A DNA stretch of 64,000 bases from Xanthomonas bonasiae (GCF_017163705.1 NZ_JAFIWB010000010.1:62001-126000); one strand, 5' to 3'. Positions 42,457-53,929 are shown, counted from the first letter of the stretch. Numbers and translations: made by a program. The notes: a model not told the origin generated them from the sequence alone.

Positions 42457-43347
42457 ATGGACACCGCCCCGCGCCGCGTCGAACACCAGCAGACCGACAA
42501 GGGCTACGTGCCGGTCTACACCACCGCCGTGGTCGCGCAGCCGTGGGACAGCTACAGCGCCGACGACCACGCCACCTGGGGCACGCTGTACCAGCGCCAG
42601 CGCGAATTGCTGGTCGGCCGCGCCTGCGACGAATTCCTGCAGGCGCAGGACGCGATGGGCATGAGTCCGCAGGCGATCCCGCGCTTCGAGCAGCTCAACG
42701 AGGTGCTGGGCGCCGCCACTGGCTGGACCCTGGTCGGGGTCGAAGGCCTGCTGCCGGAACTGGATTTCTTCGACCACCTGGCCAACCGCCGCTTCCCGGT
42801 GACCTGGTGGATCCGCCGCCCCGAGCAGATCGACTACATCGCCGAGCCGGACCTGTTCCACGACCTGTTCGGCCACGTGCCGCTGCTGATGAATCCGCTG
42901 TTCGCCGACTACATGCAGGCCTACGGCCGCGGCGGGGTGAAGGCGCACGGCATCGGTCCGGACGCGCTGCAGAACCTTACCCGCCTGTACTGGTACACGG
43001 TGGAATTCGGACTGATCGCCAGCGCCGACGGCCTGCGCATCTTCGGTGCCGGCATCGTCTCGTCCAAGGGCGAATCGCTGTACGCGCTGGAATCGGCCGC
43101 GCCCAACCGCATCGGCTTCGACCTGGCGCGGATCATGCGCACCCGCTACCGCATCGACACCTTCCAGAAGACCTACTTCGTCATCGACAGCTTCGAACAG
43201 CTGATGCAGGCGACCGCGCCGGACTTCACTCCGCTCTATGCGACGTTGGCCGACCAGCCGCACCTGCCGGCCGGCCAGGTACAGCCGGAGGACCGCCTGT
43301 TCCACGCAGGCAGCGGCGAAGGCTGGGCCGACGGCGGCGATGTGTGA
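42457..43347 (+). CDS. phhA: Phenylalanine-4-hydroxylase
   Basis: A 296-residue pterin-dependent, iron phenylalanine hydroxylase that converts phenylalanine to tyrosine. The iron ligands are the two His of PDLFHDLFGHVPLLMNP (near residues 136 and 141) and Glu in WYTVEFGLI near residue 181. PVTWWIRRPEQIDYIAEPD and FGAGIVSSKGE are also family landmarks. Length is that of bacterial monomeric enzymes, without the mammalian regulatory domain. Divergent Lrp-type regulator suggests induction by aromatic amino acids. A pterin carbinolamine dehydratase (phhB) is not adjacent. Confidence 0.97.
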   Translation: MDTAPRRVEHQQTDKGYVPVYTTAVVAQPWDSYSADDHATWGTLYQRQRELLVGRACDEFLQAQDAMGMSPQAIPRFEQLNEVLGAATGWTLVGVEGLLPELDFFDHLANRRFPVTWWIRRPEQIDYIAEPDLFHDLFGHVPLLMNPLFADYMQAYGRGGVKAHGIGPDALQNLTRLYWYTVEFGLIASADGLRIFGAGIVSSKGESLYALESAAPNRIGFDLARIMRTRYRIDTFQKTYFVIDSFEQLMQATAPDFTPLYATLADQPHLPAGQVQPEDRLFHAGSGEGWADGGDV

Positions 43348-43486
43348 GCGATGGCGCTTGCGTCGTGCCTCTGTGCGGCGCTGTGGCACCACACCAAAGA
43401 ATTCTGGCGCTGGATGCAGCTCGACCTGATTAGGCCCAAGCGGAAATCTGATCGTTCGGACCGTCCCTCGGAACGTCTCCTGCGAC

Positions 43487-44113
43487 TCAGGGCAGCCCGA
43501 TCCAGTTCTTGGATGCCATTGCGTCGAGCAGCGGAAAGGAAAGCGCCTTCAGCTTGTGGCTGGAGGACGCTGCCTGCACCAGTTCCGCAAGGCTTTTCCT
43601 GTATGTGGCGATGACTTTGAACAACTCGTAGACCTGCTTGTCCTCGATCTTCTTTGCGGGGTCCCTCGCGATTTGCTCAAGAATCCTGGCGGTCGAATAT
43701 TGAGGGATCTGCTGCTTGAGCGAACACCAGAGCAAGATGGCTCGATAGACCTCCTTGTTCAATGGATCGATGCTCGCCGCTGAGAGGCCGGCAGCCGAAG
43801 AACTGCTGCCGGTTCCAGGGGAAGGCGCGCCCTGCGGTGCTGCGAACGGAGTGAACGCCTCGGGCATCACCTGGCCGATCCGCTGCAGGAATTGTTCGGC
43901 GCAGTCCTTGCCTACCGAAAACTGTCCTGCATCGGTGGGCCGGGTATTTGAGGTGTAGGTGAATACGATCTGCTCGTCCGACAGCTCGCCGCAGCATCCT
44001 TCGATCGTGGCTCCTGGTGCGATTGCGAAGCGACCGATCGCCAGCAATGTGTACTCGCGGACGATCCTGGCTTTGTTCGCGTCGCCGCGGCAGTCGTTCT
44101 TGTTGATCGGCAT
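43487..44113 (-). CDS. Hypothetical protein of atypical composition
   Basis: A 208-residue protein of unknown family. The N-terminal half has four cysteines (KNDCRG, IEGCCGELSDEQIVF, GKDCAEQFLQ), then a Ser/Gly/Pro linker near residue 98. A helical C-terminal half follows (EVYRAILLWCSLKQQ, KIEDKQVYELFKVIATYRKSLAEL). No signal peptide. The gene is visibly poorer in G+C than both neighbours and uses AT-ending codons, which suggests acquisition from elsewhere. It sits alone between phhA and the uronate operon. No function can be proposed. Confidence 0.7.
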   Translation of the reverse strand: MPINKNDCRGDANKARIVREYTLLAIGRFAIAPGATIEGCCGELSDEQIVFTYTSNTRPTDAGQFSVGKDCAEQFLQRIGQVMPEAFTPFAAPQGAPSPGTGSSSSAAGLSAASIDPLNKEVYRAILLWCSLKQQIPQYSTARILEQIARDPAKKIEDKQVYELFKVIATYRKSLAELVQAASSSHKLKALSFPLLDAMASKNWIGLP

Positions 44114-44168
44114 AGCAGATTCCCGTTGTTGCGTGTCGCCGCTTCATACCAGCATGGCGCGCTTGTCG

Positions 44169-45299
44169 CTACTCCGACGCCACCGGATAGGCCAGCATCA
44201 CCACCAGGTCCTCCTCCCCCACCTGCTGCAGCGCATGCGTGCTGCCCGGCCGCGTCAACAGCGCGTGGCCGGGACCGACGGCATACTGCTTGCCGTCCAG
44301 CGCGTACAGGCCGCGGCCGCTGACGATGTAGTAGATCTCGTCCTTGTCGTGCAGGTGCAGGCCGATGCCGGCGCCCTTGTGCAGCACGCGCTTGCGCAGC
44401 ACGAAGGCCAGGCCGGGGGCGTCGGCGAAGAACGGATAGGCGGTGGTTTCGCCTGGCCCGCCGTGCGGGCCGGGTTGCGTGCGGGCGAGCTCACGTTCCT
44501 GCAGCACCAGCGATGTCGACGACGTCGATTGCGCGACCGGCGAATGCGCTGCCGCCGCGCTGCCGGCCGGCATCCCGCAGTCGATGTCGCGGCGCAGCTG
44601 CGCCTTCAACGTCGGCTGCAACGCCGCCCAGTCGCGCACCACCAGGCAGGCCACCGCGGCCGCGCCGGCGTGGCTGAAATGGGTGCCGTCGGCCTTGCCC
44701 TGTTCCGGCACGAACAGGAAATACGGCCTGGCCGCCTGCTCGCCCAGCGCGCGGATCCAGGCGCTGCTGCTGGCGTTGAGATCGATCAGCGCCACCTGCT
44801 GCTCGGCGGCCAGGCGCTGCATCGCCTGGGTGTACAGCCCGTGGGTGTCGAGCAGGGAACCGAAGTCGTACAGCAGGCGCGCGGCGGGGGTGAGCAGGAT
44901 CGGCGTGGCGCCCTTATCGCGGGCCAGCGCCACGTAGCGCGCCAGGAACTGCGGATAGGCCTGCTGCGGATCGTCGTAGCGGCTGGGGTCTTCGACCTTG
45001 GCGTCGTTGTGCCCGAACTGGATCAGCAATACGTCGCCGCGACGCAGGTCCTTGGCGATCGCGTCGAGGCGGCCCTCGGCGATGAAGCTGCGCGCGCTGC
45101 GCCCGCCCTTGGCATGGTTGCGCACCTGCCAGGCGGCCGGATCCAGATAGCTCTGCAGGGCCTGGCCCCAGCCGGCCTGCGGCGCGCGCTCGGGGCCGTA
45201 GTCGGCCGCGGTGGAATCGCCGGCGATGAACACGCGCTGCGGTTCGGCGCAGGCGCTATCTGCGCAGAGCAACAGCAAGACGGACAAGAGCAGGCGCAT
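44169..45299 (-). CDS. Secreted SGNH-hydrolase (rhamnogalacturonan acetylesterase type) fused to a cupin domain
   Basis: A 376-residue two-domain protein. A signal peptide (residues 1-18) leads to an SGNH esterase domain with FIAGDSTAADYG (Ser block, residue 28), GGRSARSF (Gly), LIQFGHNDAK (Asn) and DGTHFSHAGA (Asp/His near residue 205). This is the layout of rhamnogalacturonan acetylesterases, which deacetylate pectin. After a Ser/Ala linker, residues 265-376 form a cupin with GIGLHLHDKDEIYYIVSGRG. The fusion is unusual and may combine deacetylation with sugar binding or isomerisation. Last gene of the kdu operon. Confidence 0.88.
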   Translation of the reverse strand: MRLLLSVLLLLCADSACAEPQRVFIAGDSTAADYGPERAPQAGWGQALQSYLDPAAWQVRNHAKGGRSARSFIAEGRLDAIAKDLRRGDVLLIQFGHNDAKVEDPSRYDDPQQAYPQFLARYVALARDKGATPILLTPAARLLYDFGSLLDTHGLYTQAMQRLAAEQQVALIDLNASSSAWIRALGEQAARPYFLFVPEQGKADGTHFSHAGAAAVACLVVRDWAALQPTLKAQLRRDIDCGMPAGSAAAAHSPVAQSTSSTSLVLQERELARTQPGPHGGPGETTAYPFFADAPGLAFVLRKRVLHKGAGIGLHLHDKDEIYYIVSGRGLYALDGKQYAVGPGHALLTRPGSTHALQQVGEEDLVVMLAYPVASE

Positions 45300-45401
45300 G
45301 GTGGGCTCCGGTGCGCGGTGTCCGCGCTTGCGCCGCCGCCGCTGTCACGGCGAGCGGGGCGAGGCAGTAGGGAAGCACGGTGCGGGTCGCTCAAACCGCC
45401 G

Positions 45402-45438
45402 GCCCTCACCCCCAGCCCCTCTCCCGCGGGAGAGGGGC
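45402..45438. repeat. Fragment of the CCCCTCTCCC/GGGAGAGGGG repeat
   Basis: CCCTCACCCCCAGCCCCTCT followed by CCCGCGGGAGAGGGG forms the hairpin end of the repeat family seen at 12904 and 38935, in inverted orientation. It lies between the isomerase and the esterase/cupin genes of the kdu operon and could cause partial transcription stop inside it. Confidence 0.7.
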
Positions 45439-45447
45439 TTGATGCGG

Positions 45448-46104
45448 TCAGGCCGCGGCGGCTTCCGGCTTGCCCAGCACGCCGGCGACGAAGGCGCGGA
45501 TCTCCGCGTCCTGCGCGTTGTCGAAGAAGCACTGCTGGAAACGCGCGCCGCCGACCGCCTGCTTGACCAGTTCCGGATCGAGCGCGCGCAGGCCGTCCAG
45601 GTAGGACTTGGCGGTGGCCTGCTTGACCTGCGCCAGGATGCCGGCGTTGGCCTGCTGCGATTCGCGGCGCTCGGCCGGATAGCCCATGCCGCGTTCGCCG
45701 CTGAAGGCCTTCTCGAAGATGTAGCGCACGTTGATCTCCGCGCCCCAGCCGTAGCCCTTGGCGAAGGCCAGCGCCAGCGCGTTGCCGTTGTTGACCTGGG
45801 CGAACAGGTAGGCGTCGGTCGGCTCGATGCAGTAGCCGCAGAACACGCCCGGGTAGGCGTTGAGCGACATCATCGCGCCCTGGCCGGTACCGCAGCCGGC
45901 GACGACGAAATCGACCGCCTTCGAATTCAGCAGCAGGCTGGCGACGATGCCCAGGTGGATGTAGGTCAGGCGGTGATCGTTGTCGCCGTCCATGCCGACG
46001 TTGAACACGCTGTGGCCCTGTTCGCCGGCCACATCGGTGAGCTGCTGCAGGATCACCGGGTTTTTGCCGGCCTGGCTGAACTCGTTCATTAGTGCGATTT
46101 TCAT
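45448..46104 (-). CDS. RpiB/LacA/LacB-family sugar-phosphate isomerase
   Basis: A 218-residue isomerase of the RpiB/LacAB family. The fold starts MKIALMNEFSQAGKN. The active-site region is VAGCGTGQGAMMSLNAYPGV near residue 70, where the Cys and the GTGxG anion-binding loop are conserved. C-terminal YPAERRESQQANAG is typical of a subgroup found with kduI and kduD in uronate operons. It likely acts on a keto-deoxy sugar from unsaturated galacturonate, possibly with or instead of KduI. Exact substrate is inferred. Confidence 0.88.
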   Translation of the reverse strand: MKIALMNEFSQAGKNPVILQQLTDVAGEQGHSVFNVGMDGDNDHRLTYIHLGIVASLLLNSKAVDFVVAGCGTGQGAMMSLNAYPGVFCGYCIEPTDAYLFAQVNNGNALALAFAKGYGWGAEINVRYIFEKAFSGERGMGYPAERRESQQANAGILAQVKQATAKSYLDGLRALDPELVKQAVGGARFQQCFFDNAQDAEIRAFVAGVLGKPEAAAA

Positions 46105-46200
46105 GGGTGTCTCCGATTGCGGGGGAAGAGTGTTGCGTGTGATCGATGCGGTGCCTGCGGTACCGACCTTCATTTGCATCTGGTTGGTATGCGTGCGGGC

Positions 46201-46268
46201 CGACCCTCATCCGCCCTGCGGGCATCTTCCCCCAAAAAGGGGGCCATGGTCCCGCAGGGAGAAGGGAG
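46201..46268. repeat. Second fragment of the GC-rich intergenic repeat
   Basis: ACCCTCATCCGCCC, GGGCATCTTCCCCCAAAAA, GGGGGCCATGGTCCC and CAGGGAGAAGGG match the second half of the tandem repeats at 38935. It lies within the 194-base gap between kduD and the isomerase gene, inside the operon. Confidence 0.7.
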
Positions 46269-46298
46269 GAGCGTCGGCTGCAGCGGCACGTGCTTGGC

Positions 46299-47054
46299 TC
46301 AGCGCGCCAGCCAGCCGCCGTCGACCGGGATGACGGTGCCGTTGACGTAGTCCGAGGCGCTGCTGGCCAGGAACACCGCGGTGCCGCCCAGGTCTTCCGG
46401 CACGCCCCAGCGCCCGGCCGGGATGCGTTCCAGGATCGACTGGTTGCGCGCGGCGTCGGCGCGCAGCTGCGCGGTGTTGTCGGTGGCCATGTAGCCGGGC
46501 GCGATGGCGTTGATGTTCAGGCCCTTGGCGCCCCATTCGTTGGCCAGCAGGCGGGTGATGCCGGCGATGCCGGACTTGCTGGCGGTGTACGAGGGCACGC
46601 GGATGCCGCCCTGGAACGACAGCATCGAGGCGATGTTGATGATCTTGCCGCTGCCCTGGGCGATGAAGTGGCGGCCGGCGGCCTGCGACATGAAGAACGC
46701 GGACTTGATGTTGACGTTCATCACGTCGTCCCAGTCCTGCTCGCTGAAATCCACCGCGTCGGCGCGGCGGATCAGGCCGGCGTTGTTGACCAGGATGTCG
46801 AGGCGGCCGAGGCCGGCCAGGGTCTCGTCGAGCACGCGCTGCACCGGCTCGATGCTGATCAGGTTGGCCTCGATCGCGACGAAGCGGCGACCCAGCGCCT
46901 TGACCTTTTCCTCGGTCTCGGTGGGCGCCTGGATGCCGGCGGCGGCGATGTCGGCGCCGGCCTGCGCCAGCGCCAGCGCGATGCCCTGGCCGAGGCCGGT
47001 ATTGGCGCCGGTGACCAGTGCGACCTTGCCTTCGAGACTGAACGGATTCGTCAT
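46299..47054 (-). CDS. kduD: 2-dehydro-3-deoxy-D-gluconate 5-dehydrogenase KduD
   Basis: A 251-residue short-chain dehydrogenase. The NAD-binding VTGANTGLGQGIALALAQAG is at residue 13, NNAG at residue 89, and the catalytic Ser-Tyr-Lys set is SMLSFQGGIRVPSYTASKSG (residues 142-161). KduD reduces 2,5-diketo-3-deoxygluconate to 2-keto-3-deoxygluconate in breakdown of unsaturated galacturonate from pectin. Adjacent to kduI (67 bases), which makes its substrate. Length and motifs are standard. Confidence 0.95.
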   Translation of the reverse strand: MTNPFSLEGKVALVTGANTGLGQGIALALAQAGADIAAAGIQAPTETEEKVKALGRRFVAIEANLISIEPVQRVLDETLAGLGRLDILVNNAGLIRRADAVDFSEQDWDDVMNVNIKSAFFMSQAAGRHFIAQGSGKIINIASMLSFQGGIRVPSYTASKSGIAGITRLLANEWGAKGLNINAIAPGYMATDNTAQLRADAARNQSILERIPAGRWGVPEDLGGTAVFLASSASDYVNGTVIPVDGGWLAR

Positions 47055-47121
47055 TGCGGGTGCTCCCTAGAGTGATGCGGATACGGTGGCGGGCGGCGGC
47101 GCAGGTGGCGCGCGCGGCGGC

Positions 47122-49451
<2,330 letters not shown>

Positions 49452-49453
49452 GT

Positions 49454-51034
49454 TCACTCCAGCGCACGGTAGCGGAATTGGCGGAAATGCACCTTTCCAT
49501 TTCCGGCCGCATACAGCGCCGGCTTCAGCGCCAGGAACTTGCCGGCGACGTTGTGGTGATAGCCGGACACTTCCATCTGCACCGGGTACTTGGTCCAGGT
49601 GGTGCCGTCGCGGCTGCTGTGAATGGTGACGATGTGGCGGTCGTTGCGCACCCGCAGCCACAGGCGGCCGCCCTTGGCGCTGGGCGCCAGCTGCGCCGGG
49701 CGCTCCTCGCCGTAGCGGTGCATGACGAAGGCCTCGCCATTGCTGCCCACCCCGGCGTACAGGCGCTCGCTGTAGAACAGCAGCGCGCCGCCCTGCGCGC
49801 CGGGTTCGATCTCCATCTCCACCTCGAACTGGTAGGCGGGATCGGGCGCGATCACGGTCAGCGGCGAGCTGTCGCGCGGGGCGCGGCCCTTGCCCTGCAC
49901 GCTCAGCGTGCCGTCGCCGAAGGACAGACGCTGGGACTCGTCGCGGCCCGGATTGAAGAACGACCACTGCGGGCCGAGCCGGCCGCCGCGGAAATCGTCC
50001 GACAACGCCAGCCCGTGCGGCAGCGCCTGCCCGCTGGGCTTTTTCAGCGGCATGCCGAGATCGCCGCCCTTGGCCACGAACCAGCCGTCGGCGGTCCACT
50101 CGATCGGGTCCAGCAGCGCCTGCCGGCCCAGCGTCCAGTAGCCGTTCTCGTAGCCGTGGTAGAGCATCCACCAGCGCCCGTCGGTGCCTTCGACCAGGGT
50201 CGCATGGCCGCGCGACCACCACGGCTCGGCCGCGCTCGTGGTGCGGGTGATCGGGTTGTTCGGCGCGTTGCGCCACGGCCCGTGGATCGAGCGCGCGCGC
50301 GCGGTGATCACCATGTGCCCGGTCGGCGGACCGGCGGTGCCGCCGACCGCGGTGGTCATGTAGTACCAGCCGTTGTGACGGGTGATCTTCGGCCCTTCCT
50401 GCGCATAGGCTTCCACGTCCCAGCTTTCCGGGTACGTCCAGCCGTCGTAGACATGCCTGGGCGTGCCGACGACCTTCAACCCGTCGTCGGACAACTGCAC
50501 GTAGTCGCCGCCGCTCAGGAACAGGTAGCGCTTGCCGTCTTCGCCGACCGCATGGCCGGGATCGATGTACTTGCCCAGGCCGATGTCGATCGGCGCGCTC
50601 CATGGACCCCTGATGTCGTCGGCCCAGACCACGAAGTTGCTGCGCTGGCCCTGCTCGCCGCGCCGCGCCGGGAAATAGATGTAGTAGCGGTTGCCGTGCT
50701 TGATCAGGTCCGGCGCCCAGATCGCGCCGACGTTCTCGCTGATGGCATGGCCCAGCGGCTGCCAGTTGACCAGGTCGCGCGAGTGCCAGATCGGCAGGCC
50801 GGGGTAGGCGTCGAACGAGGACAGGGTGAGGTAGTAGTCGTCGCCGTCCTTGAGCACCGACGGATCGGGATGGTCGCCGGCCAGCACCGGATTGAGAAAA
50901 GTCCCGTTGCCCTGGTCGGCGACGCGTTGGTGTTCGATGCCGCGCTTCCAGTCGGCCGCCGCCGCCAGCGTGCTGGCGGCGAGCAGGCCGGCCAGCAGCA
51001 GCCAGCGCAGAGGCGAGGTTGTAGGCGAAGCCAT
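49454..51034 (-). CDS. Secreted glycoside hydrolase family 43 protein
   Basis: A 526-residue enzyme with signal peptide (residues 1-26), a five-bladed GH43 catalytic domain and a C-terminal beta-sandwich (from about residue 335). The catalytic Asp is in GDHPDPSVLKDGDDYYL near residue 55. A second Asp is in KYIDPGHAV and the acid Glu in YAQEGPKITRHNGWYYM near residue 205. GH43 includes beta-xylosidases and arabinofuranosidases that trim side chains of xylan or pectin. AGGAG lies nine bases before ATG. It is in operon with a TRAP transporter, pointing to pectin/arabinan-derived sugars. Confidence 0.92.
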   Translation of the reverse strand: MASPTTSPLRWLLLAGLLAASTLAAAADWKRGIEHQRVADQGNGTFLNPVLAGDHPDPSVLKDGDDYYLTLSSFDAYPGLPIWHSRDLVNWQPLGHAISENVGAIWAPDLIKHGNRYYIYFPARRGEQGQRSNFVVWADDIRGPWSAPIDIGLGKYIDPGHAVGEDGKRYLFLSGGDYVQLSDDGLKVVGTPRHVYDGWTYPESWDVEAYAQEGPKITRHNGWYYMTTAVGGTAGPPTGHMVITARARSIHGPWRNAPNNPITRTTSAAEPWWSRGHATLVEGTDGRWWMLYHGYENGYWTLGRQALLDPIEWTADGWFVAKGGDLGMPLKKPSGQALPHGLALSDDFRGGRLGPQWSFFNPGRDESQRLSFGDGTLSVQGKGRAPRDSSPLTVIAPDPAYQFEVEMEIEPGAQGGALLFYSERLYAGVGSNGEAFVMHRYGEERPAQLAPSAKGGRLWLRVRNDRHIVTIHSSRDGTTWTKYPVQMEVSGYHHNVAGKFLALKPALYAAGNGKVHFRQFRYRALE

Positions 51035-51084
51035 GTCGTGCACTCCTTGGTTCGCGCCGCAGCGGCTGCGTGCGGCGCCGCGCA

Positions 51085-52368
51085 TCAGGCACGCAGCGCG
51101 CGCGGCAACCACAGCGACAGTTCCGGGAAGAACGCCACGATCAGCAGCACGCACAGCGCCGCCAGCCAGAACGGCCAGATCGTGCGCATGCTCTGGGCCA
51201 CGGTGATCTGGCCGATCGAGGTGCCGATGAACAGCACCGAGCCGATCGGCGGGGTGATCAGGCCGATGCCGCCGGCCAGCACCATCACCAGGCCGAAATG
51301 GATCGGGTCGATGCCGTAGGCCTTCACCACCGGCAGGAAGATCGGCGTGCAGATCAGGATCTTCGGCGCCAGGTCCATGAACATGCCCAGCAGCAGCAGC
51401 ATCACCACGATCATCAGCAGCACGGTGTTCTTGCCGTCGGCGATCGACTGCAGCAGCGACACCGCCGCCGCCGGCACCTGCAGGTAGGCCAGTAGCCAGC
51501 CGAATACCGCCGCGGTGGCGATCACGAAGAGGATCACGCCGGTGGTGCGCGCCGCATGCGTGACCGCGGCGAAGAACTCGGCCCAACGCAATTGCCGATA
51601 CAGCAGCGCGGTGACGATCAGCGCGTACACCACCGCGATGGCGGCGCTCTCCACCGCGGTGAAGATGCCGGCGCGGATGCCGACGAAGATCAGCGCGACC
51701 AGGCCCAGCCCGGGCAGCGCGCCGACCAGGCGCAGCGCCACCGCGCGCCAGCCCGGGAACGGTTCGGTGCCGTAGCCGCGATGGCGCGCCACCGCGTAGC
51801 CGGTGATCATCATCGCCGCGGTCATCAGCAGCGCCGGGAAGATGCCGGCCGCGAACAGATCGGCGATCGACAAGCCGCCGCCGGCCGCGGCAGAGAACAG
51901 GATCAGGTTGTGCGAGGGCGGCACCAGCAGCGCAACCAGCGCCGCGGTCATGCTCACGTTGACCGCGTAGTCGCGGTCGTAGCCGCGCTTGATCATCTGC
52001 GGAATCATGGTGCCGCCGACCGCCGACACGTCGGCGATGGCCGAGCCGGACACGCCGCCGAAGAACAGCGAGGACAGCACGCTGACCTGGCCCAGGCCGC
52101 CGCGCATGCGCCCCACCAGCGACGACGCCAGCGCGATCAGGCGTTCGGAGATGCCGCCGCGCAGCATCAGCTCGCCGGCGAAGATGAACAACGGAATCGC
52201 GATCAGCGACGCCGAACCGCTACCGGCGGAGATCTGCTGCACCAGCACGATCGCCGGCAGGTCCAGGTAGATGATGGTCGCCAGCGCCGCGGCGCCCAGC
52301 GCATAGGCGACCGGCACGCCGATCAACAGCAACAGCACGAACAGCCCGAGCAGGATTGCAATGGCCAT
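51085..52368 (-). CDS. TRAP transporter large permease (DctM type)
   Basis: A 427-residue membrane protein with about twelve helices, of the DctM large-subunit family. Signatures are FFGGVSGSAIADVSAVGGTMIPQM near residue 94 and VMVLAGGIGLITPPIGSVLFIG near residue 360. It forms the Na+-driven channel of a tripartite ATP-independent periplasmic transporter. Three bases separate it from the small subunit gene. Located with GH43, LacI and uronate genes, it probably imports hexuronates or unsaturated uronides, as UxuT/TogT-like systems do. Confidence 0.95.
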   Translation of the reverse strand: MAIAILLGLFVLLLLIGVPVAYALGAAALATIIYLDLPAIVLVQQISAGSGSASLIAIPLFIFAGELMLRGGISERLIALASSLVGRMRGGLGQVSVLSSLFFGGVSGSAIADVSAVGGTMIPQMIKRGYDRDYAVNVSMTAALVALLVPPSHNLILFSAAAGGGLSIADLFAAGIFPALLMTAAMMITGYAVARHRGYGTEPFPGWRAVALRLVGALPGLGLVALIFVGIRAGIFTAVESAAIAVVYALIVTALLYRQLRWAEFFAAVTHAARTTGVILFVIATAAVFGWLLAYLQVPAAAVSLLQSIADGKNTVLLMIVVMLLLLGMFMDLAPKILICTPIFLPVVKAYGIDPIHFGLVMVLAGGIGLITPPIGSVLFIGTSIGQITVAQSMRTIWPFWLAALCVLLIVAFFPELSLWLPRALRA

Positions 52369-52371
52369 GGC

Positions 52372-52896
52372 TCAGTTCACTCCTTCAGCGGTGGCCGGAC
52401 GCAGCACCTGCCACGCCTGGTACAACGCGAACACGCTCATCAGCGCGCCGCCGATCGACAACGGCAGGTAGTTGATGCTCTGCGGCAGCGTGGCGCCGGC
52501 CATCTTGATGTCCAGCCCGTCCAGCAACAGCACCCCGCCCCACCAGGCGATCACCGCGCCGATGGCGACGATCATCAGCGGACGGATCAGGTCGATCGCC
52601 CGGCGCACGCGGGCGTGCATCTTCTCGGCCAGCAGGAAGAAACCGAAGTGGCGCTTGGTGTGCACGCCGGCGGCGGCGGCCAGGCTCATCGCGGTGCTCA
52701 GCAGCAGCAGCGTCACCGGCTCGGTCCAGCTCGGCGAATCGTTGAGCACGTAGCGGGTGAACACCTGCCAGCCCTGCACCACCACCAGCCCGAGCAGGGC
52801 GGCGGCGGCGATGCCGATGGCGAGGTTGGAGATCCGGTCCAGCAGCCGCTGCAGCGGCGCCACCGGGACGGCAATGGCGTGGTCGGTCATCGGCAT
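52372..52896 (-). CDS. TRAP transporter small permease (DctQ type)
   Basis: A 174-residue protein with four membrane helices, typical of DctQ subunits. Family landmarks are GWQVFTRYVLNDSPSWTEPVTLL near residue 42 and HTKRHFGFFLLAEKM near residue 80. It joins the large subunit to form the transporter membrane complex. Placed between the binding protein and large subunit genes with 3-4 base gaps. Confidence 0.93.
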   Translation of the reverse strand: MPMTDHAIAVPVAPLQRLLDRISNLAIGIAAAALLGLVVVQGWQVFTRYVLNDSPSWTEPVTLLLLSTAMSLAAAAGVHTKRHFGFFLLAEKMHARVRRAIDLIRPLMIVAIGAVIAWWGGVLLLDGLDIKMAGATLPQSINYLPLSIGGALMSVFALYQAWQVLRPATAEGVN

Positions 52897-52900
52897 GGCC

Positions 52901-53893
52901 TCAGGCGAAATCGCGGATGCGGCGGTACAGGGCTTCGATCTCCGGCTGCCGCCGGTAGTCGGCCAGCAGCGGCGCGGCGGCCTTGCGGAAGGCGGGCATG
53001 TCCACCTCGTTGACCGCCACGCCGTAGTCGAGCACTTCCTGGCGCGCCTGCGCCTCGGATGCGTCCCACAGCTTGCGCATCACCGCCACCGATTGCCGCG
53101 CGGTCTCCACCACCAGCGCACGGTCGCCCGGCGACAGCGCCTGGAAGCTGCGCCGCGACATCACCAGCACGTCCGGCGCATAGGAATGCTCGCTCTGCGA
53201 CCAGTAGCGCGCGGCCTCGAAATGGCGGCTGGACTGGAAGCTGCGCATGTTGTTCTCGGCGCCGTCGATCATGTGCGTCTCCATCGCCGAGAAGGTCTCG
53301 CCCAGCGACATCGGCGTCGGATTGGCGCCGAGCATGCGCATCAGCTTGAGGAAGATGTCCGACGAGGCCACGCGCAGCTTGAGGCCGTGCAGGTCTTCGG
53401 GACGATGCAGCGGGTGCTTGGTGTTGTAGAAGCAGCGCGCGCCGGAATCGTAGATGGCCAGGCCGACCAGGTCGCGCTGCTCGAAGCTGGCCAGGATGCT
53501 GTCGCCGACATGGCCGTCGATCGCGCGGCGCAGGTGCGGCACCGAGTCGAACACGTACGGCAGGCACAGCGCCTGGGTCAGCGGGAAGGTGTTGTTGAGC
53601 GCGCCGGAGTAGACGCGGGTGATGTCGATGGCGCCGAAGCGGGCCATGTCGATCGCCTCCGCTTCGCGGCCGAGCTGGCCGGAGTGGTACTGGCGCAGCT
53701 TCAGCCGCCCGCCGGTCTGCCGTTCCAGGGTCTGCCCGAACCAGCGCACCGCCTCCACGGTGGGGTAGTCGGCCACGTGCACGTCGGTGGCGGTGAGCAG
53801 CTGGCTGCCGCCGCCGGCCTGGGCCAGCGTGCCCAGCGGGGCCGCCGCCGCGGCGGCCAATCCTGCGCCCAGGAAACCTCTACGAGTGATCAT
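52901..53893 (-). CDS. TRAP transporter substrate-binding protein (DctP type)
   Basis: A 330-residue periplasmic solute-binding protein. It begins MITRRGFLGAGLAAAAAAPL, a signal sequence with an RRGFLG twin-arginine-like motif, and then follows the DctP fold. Landmarks are AVRWFGQTLERQTGGRLKLRQY near residue 48, the carboxylate-binding Arg in GLKLRVASSDIF near residue 170, and MIDGAENNMRSFQSSRHFE near residue 212. The Arg fits a ligand with a carboxylate such as a uronic acid. Four bases before the DctQ gene, 36 bases after the fumarylacetoacetase-family gene. Confidence 0.93.
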   Translation of the reverse strand: MITRRGFLGAGLAAAAAAPLGTLAQAGGGSQLLTATDVHVADYPTVEAVRWFGQTLERQTGGRLKLRQYHSGQLGREAEAIDMARFGAIDITRVYSGALNNTFPLTQALCLPYVFDSVPHLRRAIDGHVGDSILASFEQRDLVGLAIYDSGARCFYNTKHPLHRPEDLHGLKLRVASSDIFLKLMRMLGANPTPMSLGETFSAMETHMIDGAENNMRSFQSSRHFEAARYWSQSEHSYAPDVLVMSRRSFQALSPGDRALVVETARQSVAVMRKLWDASEAQARQEVLDYGVAVNEVDMPAFRKAAAPLLADYRRQPEIEALYRRIRDFA

Positions 53894-53929
53894 GCTGCGC
53901 CCTCCCGCGCGTCGTCGGCATGCCGCGGC

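Noticed and set aside
43348-43486. Possible small gene or tRNA between phhA and the hypothetical gene
   Set aside because: No cloverleaf or conserved frame; only a CGTTCGGACCG/CCTCGGAACG-like imperfect hairpin that may be a terminator.
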